From positions 1,922,001-1,986,000 of the forward strand of contig NZ_CP008884.1 in assembly GCF_000725385.1 (NCBI RefSeq): a DNA stretch of 64,000 bases, given 5' to 3'. This document shows, in pieces, positions 24,180-33,696 of the stretch. This DNA comes from Dyella japonica A8 (GTDB lineage Bacteria > Pseudomonadota > Gammaproteobacteria > Xanthomonadales > Rhodanobacteraceae). The notes beneath the pieces are model-generated. The model made no database searches. It was not told the origin of the DNA and saw only the letters and a list, made by a program, of their open reading frames with translations. Numbering within the stretch: the stretch's first letter is position 1; every line of letters begins with the position of its first letter. Position numbers and translations under genes: made by a program.

Positions 24180-25286
24180 TCAGCCAATTATCCGTTTGGC
24201 GGCTGCCGGGGCGGCACCCACTACCTGGTCCATGTTGTAGTAACGGTATTGCGCCAAGCGACCGACGAATGTGATGTTCGGTTCCTGCCTGGCAAGTTCT
24301 TCGTGACGCTTGAACAAGGCTTCGTTCTCCGCACGCGGTATGGGGTAGTACGGGGGGCCATCCTCCTGCGGATATTCGCGCACGATGGATGTTCCTGTGT
24401 GTCGTTGGCCTGTCAGGTGCTTGAATTCGGTGATGCTTGCATAGGCGTGGTCGTTCGGATAATTCACTGTGCCGACCTTCTGGTAATGCGCCACGTTCGG
24501 AAGATGCCCGTGTTCGAAGCGAAGTGAGCGGTAGGGCGGGCGGCTAAAGCAATACTTGAAGTAGGCATCAATGGGGCCGGTATAGACGGTCCGCGAAGTC
24601 TTCGCCTCGCCGCGAATGTTCTCGAAATCGACTTCCAATTCTACGGTGATGTTCGGCTGATCGAGGATGTTCTCGAACAGCTGCGTATAACCGTGTTTTG
24701 GTATAACCTGGAGGGTATCGGTGAAATATCTATCATCGATATTCGAGCGCGCCGGAATACGCGCGGCCACGCCCGCCTTCAGTTCCGAAGCATCCAGCCC
24801 CCATTGCTTGCGGGTGTGGTTAAGAAAGAACTTCTCATAAAGGTCGCGCCCGACGCTGTTGAGCACGACGTCTTCGCGGGTGAGGGCTGGCTCACGCGGT
24901 TCGCGAACGCGTTCGAAGAATGCCTCGGCGCCGCTTTCGTCGAGGTCCATGTCATAGAGCTGATTGAGCGTGTTCCGATTGATCGGGAACGGATAACGCT
25001 TGCCATCGACTATGCCAAGAACCCGGTGCTCATACGGAAGCCATTCGGTGAAGCGCGACAGGTATTCAAAGATGTGCCCGCCGTTGGTATGGAAGGTATG
25101 GGGGGCATAGCGATGTACGAGTACGCCATGGGCGTCCGTTTCATCGTAGGCATTGCCTGCGATATGCAAACGCTTGTCGATGACGCATGCCTGGTGACCC
25201 GCCTCGACAAGTTCGCGTGCAACGACGCTGCCAGCGAAACCGGCGCCGACGATCTGGGCGGGTGTAGAAGATTCTTGCGTTGGCAT
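24180..25286 (-). CDS. glf: UDP-galactopyranose mutase
   Basis: A 368-residue flavoprotein converting UDP-galactopyranose to UDP-galactofuranose. The N-terminal FAD-binding motif is IVGAGFAGSVVARELVEAGH. HRYAPHTFHTN (the conserved His-rich flavin loop), FFLNHTRKQWG, and the closing GRLAQYRYYNMDQVVGAA with the conserved Arg and Tyr residues are all present. Length is normal. It implies that the glycan made here contains Galf, a sugar of bacterial O-antigens and capsules. It lies 3 bp from a GT4 gene and 10 bp from the HAD-domain gene. Confidence 0.96.
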   Translation of the reverse strand: MPTQESSTPAQIVGAGFAGSVVARELVEAGHQACVIDKRLHIAGNAYDETDAHGVLVHRYAPHTFHTNGGHIFEYLSRFTEWLPYEHRVLGIVDGKRYPFPINRNTLNQLYDMDLDESGAEAFFERVREPREPALTREDVVLNSVGRDLYEKFFLNHTRKQWGLDASELKAGVAARIPARSNIDDRYFTDTLQVIPKHGYTQLFENILDQPNITVELEVDFENIRGEAKTSRTVYTGPIDAYFKYCFSRPPYRSLRFEHGHLPNVAHYQKVGTVNYPNDHAYASITEFKHLTGQRHTGTSIVREYPQEDGPPYYPIPRAENEALFKRHEELARQEPNITFVGRLAQYRYYNMDQVVGAAPAAAKRIIG

Positions 25287-25296
25287 GGGGTCCTGA

Positions 25297-27363
25297 TTAC
25301 GCGTTTACATCTGGCGAGCGCGGGCTTCTATTCTGGGGTGTTCTGTCCTTTAGCCAATTGTTCAAGGTGTCCATGCACAGAAGAAATTTTAGTGGGACCC
25401 GTACATGCCATGGTGATAGGGCTATGGATCCCTCAAGCCACATGAAAGAGGGGGTTTTGAAGTTCCTGGCATTGGATAGGACCATTGATATGACTGTGAG
25501 CACGTCCCTCATCGTCAATGGACGGCACAGGGGCTGAACGAAGGGGCTTTCGTGCCTCATGTCCGCAACGGTCCCGAAGGTGGCCAGCGCCAACGCATCC
25601 GCTTTTTCGGGATGTTGGAGCAATTGAGCCGCACCCGATAGGATCCCTTTTGCTTGCTCAACCAACGAGATCAACGAATTTTGGTCCGATGCAACGAGTG
25701 TTGCCGCCGAGATCGCGGCGGCGTGCAGCCGTCTCGCATAATTGAGCTCCGTTTCGTTGCGAAGCTCGGGTCCAATGACTGGTTTCGTTACGCTTCCATC
25801 GACCCGGTAGCCCTTTGTTGTGGCATGGGTGGAAGGCAGGAAGCCATGCTCTATGACGACGCGTCGCCTGGAAAAGATCGATCCGGCTTTTGAGATGAAT
25901 GGCTCGGCCACACCTGCTTGAGCAGGGCTCAAATGATCGCGTGCCAAGGCAAGATAGTAGCCCCGGGGCATTGGGTGCTCGATGCCACTGGCATCCAGGA
26001 TTCGCTTGAGCGCCGCTTGGCAGTTCAACGACCAGCCTGCGTCCACTAGAGCCCATGGAGTGCCATCGAGAAGACCTTCCTGTATGAAATAGGAGAGTGC
26101 GATCTCCCTTTCTTGCCTGGACGCCGCCAGGATATGTTCCATGGCGCTTTCGTTCCGTTGGATGTCCCCCAGAAAGGTGCGCGCACCTTCAGAGGATAGA
26201 GGCAGCACCCAATGCTCTTTGGATACACCCATCAGGCCTCTGACGGTTTCCTGTTGAGCATCGTTCATCCCCATTCGTGCGGCAATGTCACTACGGCTGC
26301 TTGCTTGGCCTGGGATCACTAGCAGTCGCTGCCATTGACTGCTTCCGGGAAGGATCGAGGGTGGCAGCCACGCGCGCCGTGACCCGTATAGATAGCGCAG
26401 CTCGATGGAATCGTCCTGCCCCTGGAGAGCTTGGGCTATCCGATACATGATCTCGCCGTCGCGGGCGACGAAATACAGGCGGCGGAGGCCGCTGCGTTTT
26501 GCCTGATCCAGGACCCACATGACGTAGATCAGAAGGAAGGGGACTACGACTCCGTGAATCAGATGGTCCAGCGGTTCGCTCGGGGCATTGAAGTGACGGT
26601 CCACCGACAATCGAAGCCGCCTCAGCAGAGCAGCCTGCATCGATCTGGCACGTTGCCTTGGTAGCCGAGGTCCAGCAAGACTGACCTCGTGGGAAGTCAG
26701 CATTCCGTATCGGAAATGGTTTGCCTGGATGCCGGCATTTCTCGCCATACGCACATCTGCACGCAGGTTGTCGCCCGTGTGCACCAATTGCGAGGCATCC
26801 AGTCCCTCACTGCGAAGAACATGCTTGAAAAGTTCACCGTGGTGTTTCGTCAGGCCGACGTCGCAGGAGACATACAATGTGTCTCCATCTTTCATCACGC
26901 CAAGCTCTCGTAGCATGGGGGTGAGAACATGTCCTGATAGATACATGTCCGAGATGAAAATCACGCGATGGCCTGAGCGGCGGAGATCATCTATATAAGC
27001 GATGACTTCGGGAATGGGATAGATGGACTCCCGTTCAAGCTCGATTTCCAGTCGCATGAGGTCGTCGAGCCCAGCGGAAAGCTCCTTGGGAATCGAGAGA
27101 TTCTTGTAGATATCGTCGATTGTTACCGTGCGGTTCGGTCTGGCGGCGCGATGGGCTCTCTTCTCGGCGCGTACGCGAAGTAATTGAAATCGTGCGGCAA
27201 ACTGATGCTTCTGCCCGCTATTCATGTCGCTGGGTGCGAGCCGAAGACCCAGCTCGTAAAAGACATCGCGAGGATAAGCGTGCGTACGGGTGATGCAGGT
27301 GTCGAAAACGTCAAAGGAGTAGCAAGTGACAGGGCCTGCAGGCAAGGATCCATCGTTTTGCAT
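25297..27363 (-). CDS. HAD-like domain protein of glycan clusters
   Basis: A 688-residue cytoplasmic protein. The N-terminal 230 residues are a HAD-superfamily hydrolase: motif I CYSFDVFDTCITR with the nucleophile and acid Asp, motif II in VIFISDMYLSG, and GDNLRADVRMA as motif IV. The middle contains a second conserved region (LYFVARDGEIMYRIA). The remainder is of unknown fold. Large HAD proteins like this recur in polysaccharide clusters, where they are often annotated as predicted HAD hydrolases (COG5610-like). Whether it acts on a sugar phosphate is unknown. It sits 10 bp from both neighbours in a tight operon. Confidence 0.8.
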   Translation of the reverse strand: MQNDGSLPAGPVTCYSFDVFDTCITRTHAYPRDVFYELGLRLAPSDMNSGQKHQFAARFQLLRVRAEKRAHRAARPNRTVTIDDIYKNLSIPKELSAGLDDLMRLEIELERESIYPIPEVIAYIDDLRRSGHRVIFISDMYLSGHVLTPMLRELGVMKDGDTLYVSCDVGLTKHHGELFKHVLRSEGLDASQLVHTGDNLRADVRMARNAGIQANHFRYGMLTSHEVSLAGPRLPRQRARSMQAALLRRLRLSVDRHFNAPSEPLDHLIHGVVVPFLLIYVMWVLDQAKRSGLRRLYFVARDGEIMYRIAQALQGQDDSIELRYLYGSRRAWLPPSILPGSSQWQRLLVIPGQASSRSDIAARMGMNDAQQETVRGLMGVSKEHWVLPLSSEGARTFLGDIQRNESAMEHILAASRQEREIALSYFIQEGLLDGTPWALVDAGWSLNCQAALKRILDASGIEHPMPRGYYLALARDHLSPAQAGVAEPFISKAGSIFSRRRVVIEHGFLPSTHATTKGYRVDGSVTKPVIGPELRNETELNYARRLHAAAISAATLVASDQNSLISLVEQAKGILSGAAQLLQHPEKADALALATFGTVADMRHESPFVQPLCRPLTMRDVLTVISMVLSNARNFKTPSFMWLEGSIALSPWHVRVPLKFLLCMDTLNNWLKDRTPQNRSPRSPDVNA

Positions 27364-27372
27364 GGCGGTGCC

Positions 27373-28560
27373 CTAAGCGACCTGGGCGCTGCTGGGGAAG
27401 GCAATAGAGCGAAGCACCTCTTCCATTCGGGAGCCAGCCTGACGCCAGTTGTGAACGCCCCCGACTTCCATGGCAGAGGATGCTAGCCGGGTAAGAAGCA
27501 GACGATCACGCGCCAATCGCACTATGGCTTGCGTGATCGAATCAATGTTCTTGGGTTCGACGATGAGGCAGTTCTCTCCGTCGACGGCGTAATCCTCCGT
27601 TCCATAGGCCGTCGTTATGACTGCCAGTCCGCTAGCCATTGCCTCGATAGGAAACAAGGGAAAGCTTTCATACCAGGAGGCGGAAAGTAGGACATCATTT
27701 TGCCGATAAGCGGCAGCCAGGGAGTTCTGGTCGAGAAGGCCAAGAGCGATGTAGGGAGTGATGGGATTGTCTGGTGGAAGCAGTGAGGTTCCGTAGACGC
27801 TCCATTGCAGGTTTACATCGGGCAGGAGCGCGCGTGCGGCCCGGACAGCCATGGCCATCTCCAGGAAGCCTTTCCATTTTGCGTCGCGGCCGCCATAGCT
27901 GATGATACGAAGCGCGCGCGCGTTCTCCTGCATCTGCGAACGATTGCCTGGTGCGCTATTGAAGTTGTCCGGATCGATCGCGTTTGTCGCCAGGTGGACA
28001 GTATCGGATGGTGCTCCCGTCGCACGCAGGCGCTGATTGAGCCGCGACTGAAGCCACGAGGAGTTGGCAATGAGTGTCAAGCCATAGGAGTAGGTGGCTT
28101 CTGCATCGCTGCTATCTACGGGATTGTCGAAGAACAACGGCTCGTAGTGTTGGCAGAAGTAGGCTTTCTTCCCCTTGCCGTACTTCGCGACAAGGGCTGC
28201 GGACTCCCACACGCTTGCGACGGTAATGTCCGAATCCGGAAGAAGTTCTGGCAGGAGGGCATGCGCTGTGGCTCGAGGGTAGTAGTCACCCTTGTAGCCA
28301 TGTGACAAGTAGTCGAGGGAGTAGCCCGCCATGGCTACGACAGCCTGCATGCCTTTCAGTCGGCTTGGCCACTTCAACGGGGAGGGAGTGATCAATGTTG
28401 CCTTTAGATCAATCCACGAGGGCGCTACGCTCTTCGGGTAGGCGACAACAGAGACATCATGGCCGCGAGATACTAATTCATTCGCATGCCGTAGAAGGCA
28501 ATAAGTGCCTCCTGTGAACTTATCGCGTTCAATTCGCGGAGCAACGAACGTAATCTTCAT
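27373..28560 (-). CDS. Glycosyltransferase family 4
   Basis: A 395-residue GT-B protein starting MKITFVAPRIERDKFTGG, the usual first strand plus glycine loop. AYFCQHYEPLFFDNP, YGGRDAKWKGFLEMAMAV (donor-binding strand and Lys) and FPLFPIEAMASGLAVITT (the E-x-M-A-S region) support a retaining glycosyltransferase. Its sequence seems less GC-rich than housekeeping genes in the window, with more A/T third positions, as in the neighbouring GT2 and ABC genes. That would fit acquisition as part of a glycan island, but I have not measured it. Confidence 0.88.
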   Translation of the reverse strand: MKITFVAPRIERDKFTGGTYCLLRHANELVSRGHDVSVVAYPKSVAPSWIDLKATLITPSPLKWPSRLKGMQAVVAMAGYSLDYLSHGYKGDYYPRATAHALLPELLPDSDITVASVWESAALVAKYGKGKKAYFCQHYEPLFFDNPVDSSDAEATYSYGLTLIANSSWLQSRLNQRLRATGAPSDTVHLATNAIDPDNFNSAPGNRSQMQENARALRIISYGGRDAKWKGFLEMAMAVRAARALLPDVNLQWSVYGTSLLPPDNPITPYIALGLLDQNSLAAAYRQNDVLLSASWYESFPLFPIEAMASGLAVITTAYGTEDYAVDGENCLIVEPKNIDSITQAIVRLARDRLLLTRLASSAMEVGGVHNWRQAGSRMEEVLRSIAFPSSAQVA

Positions 28561-28591
28561 CGTGTGGTGCCAGCCAATATCGTCGCCAGTT

Positions 28592-29566
28592 TCATTGATC
28601 GTTCCCTTCGGGGAAATCGTCTCTCGATTCCAACTCGGGATAATAGCCGGGCAAGCATAGTCTCTTCAGTCGATGACCAGCCAGATACTTGAGGGAAAGC
28701 CGAAGAGCCGTCTTTTCCTTGAGGAACGCCCGGTGGCTTGTCTTCGCGTCCAGCAGGACCGATGCAAACATCCTGGGGTCGAAATAGCTGCTGTGCCAGG
28801 CCAGCCATTTAGCCTGGGACCGCCGGGCGTAGGCCTGATGGGGGGATGGGAACTCAGCCATGGCTTTCAAGCGCAAGGCGTCCTCGGTCAGACGCATCTG
28901 CCTTTGCTGGGTGGATCGGTCAGATGCAGCCACAAGCGTAAGAGCCGTATCGTGGCGGCGATAATCCACCAGGACTTCGTCGAGATAAGTAATGTATCCC
29001 AGGCTGGCGGCGACGAAAGCCAGCCACCAGTCATGTGGGACATGTGTTATCGCGCCATCACCCGCAAGTAGGTGCTTGCGGAACAGCATGGCGTGCCCAA
29101 GAACAGAGTTACTGAACAAAAAAGGACGGGGGTCGTCGCCATCGACCATGCATAGCGTGTCGGCCACGGTATTCCCCGCCGGCTGCCCAGCCTCGTCTAC
29201 GAAGCGGCTATTGCAGTAAACAAGCAGGGCATCTCCCATGGAACTGACGAGCCGGTCCGTTTTCTCGGGGTGCCAGATGTCATCCTGATCGCAGGGTGAG
29301 ATGAGGTCCCCGTTGCACGCGGCGAAACATTGCGCAAAGTTCCTGGTGACGCCTAGTTTTTCAGCGCGAGGCAGTAGGCGTATGCGGTCATCCCGCTTGG
29401 CATAGTGATTCAGTATGTCCCATGTGGCGTCGGTCGATCCGTCATCCGAAACGACGATCTCCATGTTCCCGTACGTTTGTCCCAGCAGTGAATCCAGCTG
29501 CTGGGGCAGGTGCCTTTCACCACAATAGGTCGTTAAAGCAATGGATACGAGAGGACGATTATTCAT
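28592..29566 (-). CDS. Glycosyltransferase family 2
   Basis: A 324-residue GT-A glycosyltransferase. VSIALTTYCGERHLPQQLDS is the classic GT2 opening, with VVSDDGSTDATWDIL for nucleotide binding and SPCDQDDIWHPEK with the D-x-D metal motif. No strong transmembrane segment is seen, so it is probably a cytoplasmic enzyme adding a sugar to the lipid-linked glycan. It lies between a GT4 gene and the PglK-like flippase gene on the same strand. The substrate cannot be predicted. Confidence 0.9.
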   Translation of the reverse strand: MNNRPLVSIALTTYCGERHLPQQLDSLLGQTYGNMEIVVSDDGSTDATWDILNHYAKRDDRIRLLPRAEKLGVTRNFAQCFAACNGDLISPCDQDDIWHPEKTDRLVSSMGDALLVYCNSRFVDEAGQPAGNTVADTLCMVDGDDPRPFLFSNSVLGHAMLFRKHLLAGDGAITHVPHDWWLAFVAASLGYITYLDEVLVDYRRHDTALTLVAASDRSTQQRQMRLTEDALRLKAMAEFPSPHQAYARRSQAKWLAWHSSYFDPRMFASVLLDAKTSHRAFLKEKTALRLSLKYLAGHRLKRLCLPGYYPELESRDDFPEGNDQ

Positions 29567-29627
29567 GCAATCTTCGGAGATGGGCGCGGCATGACGTCAT
29601 GCCAGGTCGCTTGCGGTGATCGATGGC

Positions 29628-31361
29628 CTATTGGTGCTTTTCCAGAATGGCATTACCTTCCACGGTTATGATCTTCTGGCAATGTTGGAGGGACGATGTT
29701 TTATGGGCGATGACGATGATCGTCTTGTTGCCGGAAAGATTCTGGATTGCTTCATTCAACGCCTCCTCGGTTTCGCTGTCGAGCGCGCTGGTGGCTTCAT
29801 CAAGCAGTAGCACCGGTGGGTCTCGATAAAGGGCCCGCGCAATGCCAAGTCGCTGGCGTTGTCCGCCCGACAGGCGGACTCCCCGATCTCCGACGAGTGT
29901 GCTGTAACCCTGCTGCAGCTCTTTCGTGACGAAATCGTGGATCTGTGCAGCCCTGGCGGCGCGCTCCACGGCAGCGAAATCAATGTGTTCCCGGGGTACA
30001 CCGAACGCGATGTTTTCAGCGACACTGGTGTCCGACAGATAGGTATGTTGTGGGACATAGCCGATGGCTTGTTGCCATGACATCACGTTGGCAGCTGTTA
30101 TCGGCTGGCCGTCCACGCTCAGGGTGCCGTCCTGCGGGGAGAGTAGGCCCAAAAGTATGTCCATTAGCGTGCTTTTCCCTGCGCCACTCCTGCCGATAAT
30201 GCCAACGCTGGTGTTCGCATCGATCTGAAGAGTCAGGTCGCTAAATACGGGTGCATCAGGCGTCGAGGGGTAGGCGAAGCGAATGTGGTCAAGGCGGATG
30301 CGTTGCCGGAGAACGAGCATCTGGGTGGGTGGCGCACCGGGTTCGGCGGGAAGAGAGAGGTCTTCCGATATGGCATCGAGCGCAGCCGATGAGTAGCGCA
30401 GCCTTGCAAAGCCTCGATACATGATCTGCGCCGCTGGAAGCATGCGATAAGCAGCGAATCCGTAGAGGCCGAGAGCTGGCAATACATGGGCGACGTCATT
30501 TGTCCTGTGAAGAAGAACCAGTGCGATGACGATAAGTCCGGTGTAGCCGGTGGCTTCGACGATGTAGAGGGGGGACTGGCTCAACGTGTCATTGGTGGCC
30601 AGATGCCGGGAGAACAGGCGGGAAGCTGCGGCAAACTTTCCAATGTAAGTGGAAGCCGCGTGCGTGACCTTCACATCCTTGATGCCACTCAGTGCCTCAT
30701 TGCAGGATTGATAGCGCTGGCCATCTGCAGTCTGCCGCTCACGGCCAATACGATCCAGTCGCCCTCTGACAAGCCCATAGATGGCTCCATAGAGAATCGC
30801 AAGAACGATGACGATGCACAACGCAGTGACTGGGTCATAGCTGAAGATCAGCGCCGTCATCGCCAGCACTAATGCGCCTTGCGCAACCAGTTGCGACAAG
30901 GGTTGGATGAGATCGAACACCAACTGGTCGACCTCTGACAGGACATTCTTGGTGAGAATTGATGGGTTGCGCTGCAGGAAAAATTCATAAGGCTGCTGCA
31001 GGTAGTGTGATAGCAGCCGTGTACTGACGGAATGGCGTTCGAGGTGAACAAAGCGGTTCAGCGCGTGCAGAGTCACCGCCTTGAACAAAGAGGAGGCGAT
31101 GACCAGGGCGATCGAAGCCATGCCGAGCAGGAAAATGAACTGCCTTGGATCGGATGGCGTCAGCCATTGGTAAAGCGACAGAAGGGCGGGCACTTCCTGG
31201 ATGATCGCTGGCCGGCCCAGCACCGAAAGGAAGGGCATGATGGACAAAACGCTGGCGGTTTCAGCCAGCGCCATGAGGACGACCAGCAGCAGCATCCACA
31301 CTGCTTTGCGCCTCTCGGTTTGAGTGAGGATGCCCCAGATTTTCTTCAACGCATTAGACAT
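29628..31361 (-). CDS. PglK-like ABC flippase for lipid-linked glycans
   Basis: A 577-residue half-transporter with six N-terminal membrane segments (about 15-310) and a C-terminal ATPase. Walker A is GRSGAGKST, the signature is VRLSGGQRQRLGIARAL, Walker B is VLLLDEATSALD, and the H-loop reads IVIAHK. The linker region FFLQRNPSILTKNVLSEVDQLV is the type found in Campylobacter PglK, which flips lipid-linked oligosaccharides for protein glycosylation; general MsbA-like exporters are the alternative. It precedes the glycosyltransferase genes in the operon and follows a GT-C gene by 23 bp, so it probably flips the glycan built by those enzymes. Confidence 0.85.
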   Translation of the reverse strand: MSNALKKIWGILTQTERRKAVWMLLLVVLMALAETASVLSIMPFLSVLGRPAIIQEVPALLSLYQWLTPSDPRQFIFLLGMASIALVIASSLFKAVTLHALNRFVHLERHSVSTRLLSHYLQQPYEFFLQRNPSILTKNVLSEVDQLVFDLIQPLSQLVAQGALVLAMTALIFSYDPVTALCIVIVLAILYGAIYGLVRGRLDRIGRERQTADGQRYQSCNEALSGIKDVKVTHAASTYIGKFAAASRLFSRHLATNDTLSQSPLYIVEATGYTGLIVIALVLLHRTNDVAHVLPALGLYGFAAYRMLPAAQIMYRGFARLRYSSAALDAISEDLSLPAEPGAPPTQMLVLRQRIRLDHIRFAYPSTPDAPVFSDLTLQIDANTSVGIIGRSGAGKSTLMDILLGLLSPQDGTLSVDGQPITAANVMSWQQAIGYVPQHTYLSDTSVAENIAFGVPREHIDFAAVERAARAAQIHDFVTKELQQGYSTLVGDRGVRLSGGQRQRLGIARALYRDPPVLLLDEATSALDSETEEALNEAIQNLSGNKTIIVIAHKTSSLQHCQKIITVEGNAILEKHQ

Positions 31362-31384
31362 ATATTTGGTCGAGGCGAGGGTCG

Positions 31385-33436
31385 TCAGGAGCCGTGAGCG
31401 GTTTTGCCATCGATGAGCTGGCGGAGATTTTGAAGGTCGTTGTCCAGGTTGCCGCCAATATTCATCTGCTCGAGTTGGCGGTAGAGCTGCTGCGCCTCGC
31501 GGACATACCCCAGGGCAACGAGCATGCGTATCTGAGTGATGCGATACGCCGATTCCTTCGGCGCCGTTTCCACGGCCTGGTTCATCAGGCGCAGCGCCAG
31601 TTGGCGGTCGTGGAGCATGTTCCAGGCATAGTTGCTATAGGTCGCCAGCAGGCGTGCGGTGGGGCGAGGATGCGATAGTGCTGCATTGAACGCCTCGATC
31701 ATGCGCTGGGTTGGCAGGTCGCACCGCCCGTCCGACTGGCACTGTGCCAGCGCGGCCAGCGAACTTTCGTCCTGCACACCGGGGCGACGCGACTTGAGCT
31801 TCTCGATCATGCCGACCCACCAGCTGTCCTTCAACGGCAGGCCCATGCGCGAGTTCATGAAAATCAACGCTTGCTGGGGAAGGATGGATGATTCGGGAAT
31901 CGCAGCGGCTTTTTCGAGCGCCGCATAAGCCGGCTGTATGTAAGGGGACGAAGGGTTATATCCGGAATAGATGATGTAGGCCCGCCCAAGCTCATATTGC
32001 GCACGAGGGGAGTCGGGTGCGCGTTGCGCCAGCTCGCGGGCAAGCTCCAGCGGCTCGCCCCATGCAACCGCGGTGGCGGCGGTCAATGCGGTCCAGTACA
32101 CCAGCAGCCCTGCCAGAACCAGCTTCCCGATGTAGAGCAGGTGATGCCGGGGCGAGGGCGCGGCGCCGGTTGTGCTTCCTCGTGGTCGGCGCAGTGGTGC
32201 CGCGAGCAGAGGGGCCACCGCCAGCAATAGCCCAAAACTCGCGAAGTAATTGCGGTGCTCGTAAACCAGTTCGAGCGGCACGATCGTGCCAGTCAGCAAC
32301 TGTGCCGCAAGGAACAGCGCAAGGCCAAGGGAGAGCAGGGGGCGCTTCCGGCGCTGCCAGAGGATCACCGTTACCAAGACCGCAAGGAACAGCAGACTCA
32401 GCATGGTGCTCCATGGCGAGAAGAGGCTTTGCGAGATCACGAACTGGTCGTGGTAAAACGACAGATTGCTGGCTGAAGGCAGCAGCGTCCATGCCAGGTA
32501 GTCGCAGACGATCCTGGCTTCGCTCAGCAAGCGCGTCGCCAGGGTGAAGTCGCGCGTCGCCCAGCTCATGGGGCTGAGCACGCTAGGCAGCAGCCACAAC
32601 ACGCCGATCACCAGTGGCAGCGCAAGTGTGATGAAGAACAGCGCGAACAGGCGCCAGTCCTTGCCTGGGCCAGTATCGTCGGGCAACGGTAGCCGTCCAA
32701 AGCCGAACACGAACCATTCGATCAGAAAGGCGTAAAGCGGCAGCATGGCCGCGGTTTCCTTTACGCCAAGGCCAAGGCACGTTGCCACGCAGACGCTGGT
32801 GGCGCACAGGGCAAGGCCGCCGAGGTCCCGTGTGCGACTGGGCTGACCAGTGCCCGTCGCGAGCGGCGGGCGGCCTCGCCCGAGCATGTATTGGCGCCCG
32901 ATGACATAACCGATCAGCCCGGTCAGAACGAAGATGTTCGCGAGGCTTTCCTCACGCTGCACCACGTACAGTACCGCGGTGAGGTTGATGGGCAGAAGAA
33001 GCCACGCCCCGGCGATCAGGGCCGCCACGGTGCCTGCGTGAAGTCCACGCCGTGCTATCGAATCGCCGTGCTGAACCAGCAGCCGCCTGGACAGCATGAG
33101 CAACAGCGCGCCGTTGAGTAGGTGGATCACCAGGTTGGTCAGCTTCCAGCCGAACGGATCCAGGCCGTTGGTCAGGTAATTGACCGCGAAACTGAGGGAC
33201 GCCAGTGGCCGCCTGAAGTCACTTGCCGGTGACGACAGTGCGGCACGCACCAGCGAGGGCAGATTCACTTCGGAGGGCTGCACGCCATGGTTGTCGACGA
33301 TGTTGGGATAGTCGTCGAACAGCCAGCCGCCATAGAGGCCGGGCCAATAGACCAGAGCAGTAATGAGCAAGGCCAGCGCAAACAGTCGCCAGCCCGAGCT
33401 TGACGACAAAGGGTCAGCGGCCACGGGTGCAATCAC
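31385..33436 (-). CDS. GT-C-like multispanning membrane protein with C-terminal TPR region (pair A)
   Basis: A 683-residue protein with about 10-12 transmembrane segments in residues 15-440 and a soluble helical C-terminus with TPR-like pairs. The first periplasmic loop carries GGWLFDDYPNIVDN; the DD pair is where GT-C enzymes hold their acidic catalytic residue. A further motif is LELVYEHRNY. It is clearly paralogous to the next gene (33697-35652), sharing the DD-Y-P loop, KLTNLVIHL, LELV-x-EHRNY and a W-W-containing helical domain. The family resembles TMTC-type and TfpW-type GT-C proteins that use polyprenyl-phosphate sugars. Its position near pilin genes suggests a pilin glycosyltransferase; this is inference. 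Confidence 0.75.
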   Translation of the reverse strand: MIAPVAADPLSSSSGWRLFALALLITALVYWPGLYGGWLFDDYPNIVDNHGVQPSEVNLPSLVRAALSSPASDFRRPLASLSFAVNYLTNGLDPFGWKLTNLVIHLLNGALLLMLSRRLLVQHGDSIARRGLHAGTVAALIAGAWLLLPINLTAVLYVVQREESLANIFVLTGLIGYVIGRQYMLGRGRPPLATGTGQPSRTRDLGGLALCATSVCVATCLGLGVKETAAMLPLYAFLIEWFVFGFGRLPLPDDTGPGKDWRLFALFFITLALPLVIGVLWLLPSVLSPMSWATRDFTLATRLLSEARIVCDYLAWTLLPSASNLSFYHDQFVISQSLFSPWSTMLSLLFLAVLVTVILWQRRKRPLLSLGLALFLAAQLLTGTIVPLELVYEHRNYFASFGLLLAVAPLLAAPLRRPRGSTTGAAPSPRHHLLYIGKLVLAGLLVYWTALTAATAVAWGEPLELARELAQRAPDSPRAQYELGRAYIIYSGYNPSSPYIQPAYAALEKAAAIPESSILPQQALIFMNSRMGLPLKDSWWVGMIEKLKSRRPGVQDESSLAALAQCQSDGRCDLPTQRMIEAFNAALSHPRPTARLLATYSNYAWNMLHDRQLALRLMNQAVETAPKESAYRITQIRMLVALGYVREAQQLYRQLEQMNIGGNLDNDLQNLRQLIDGKTAHGS

Positions 33437-33696
33437 AGCGTCAATTGGAAAGGTGGCAGCTTACCTTGTTCGGGGCGTGAGGCCACCGCTGGCTGGCCCG
33501 GGATGGGCACGGGTTCGCCATTCCCGCGTTGCGGCAGAGGGGCTTGTTGGTCGGTGCACTCCTGGCGACGTTGGGCAGCATCGAACCGTCAGCAACAAGG
33601 AGGGCCGGGCGGGGCACTCACCCGGGGCCAGCGAAGCGCCTGTCGCGTCGTCGCGGGCAGGCAGCCGCTCCCGGGAATCGGCGCATTGCGCAGTCA

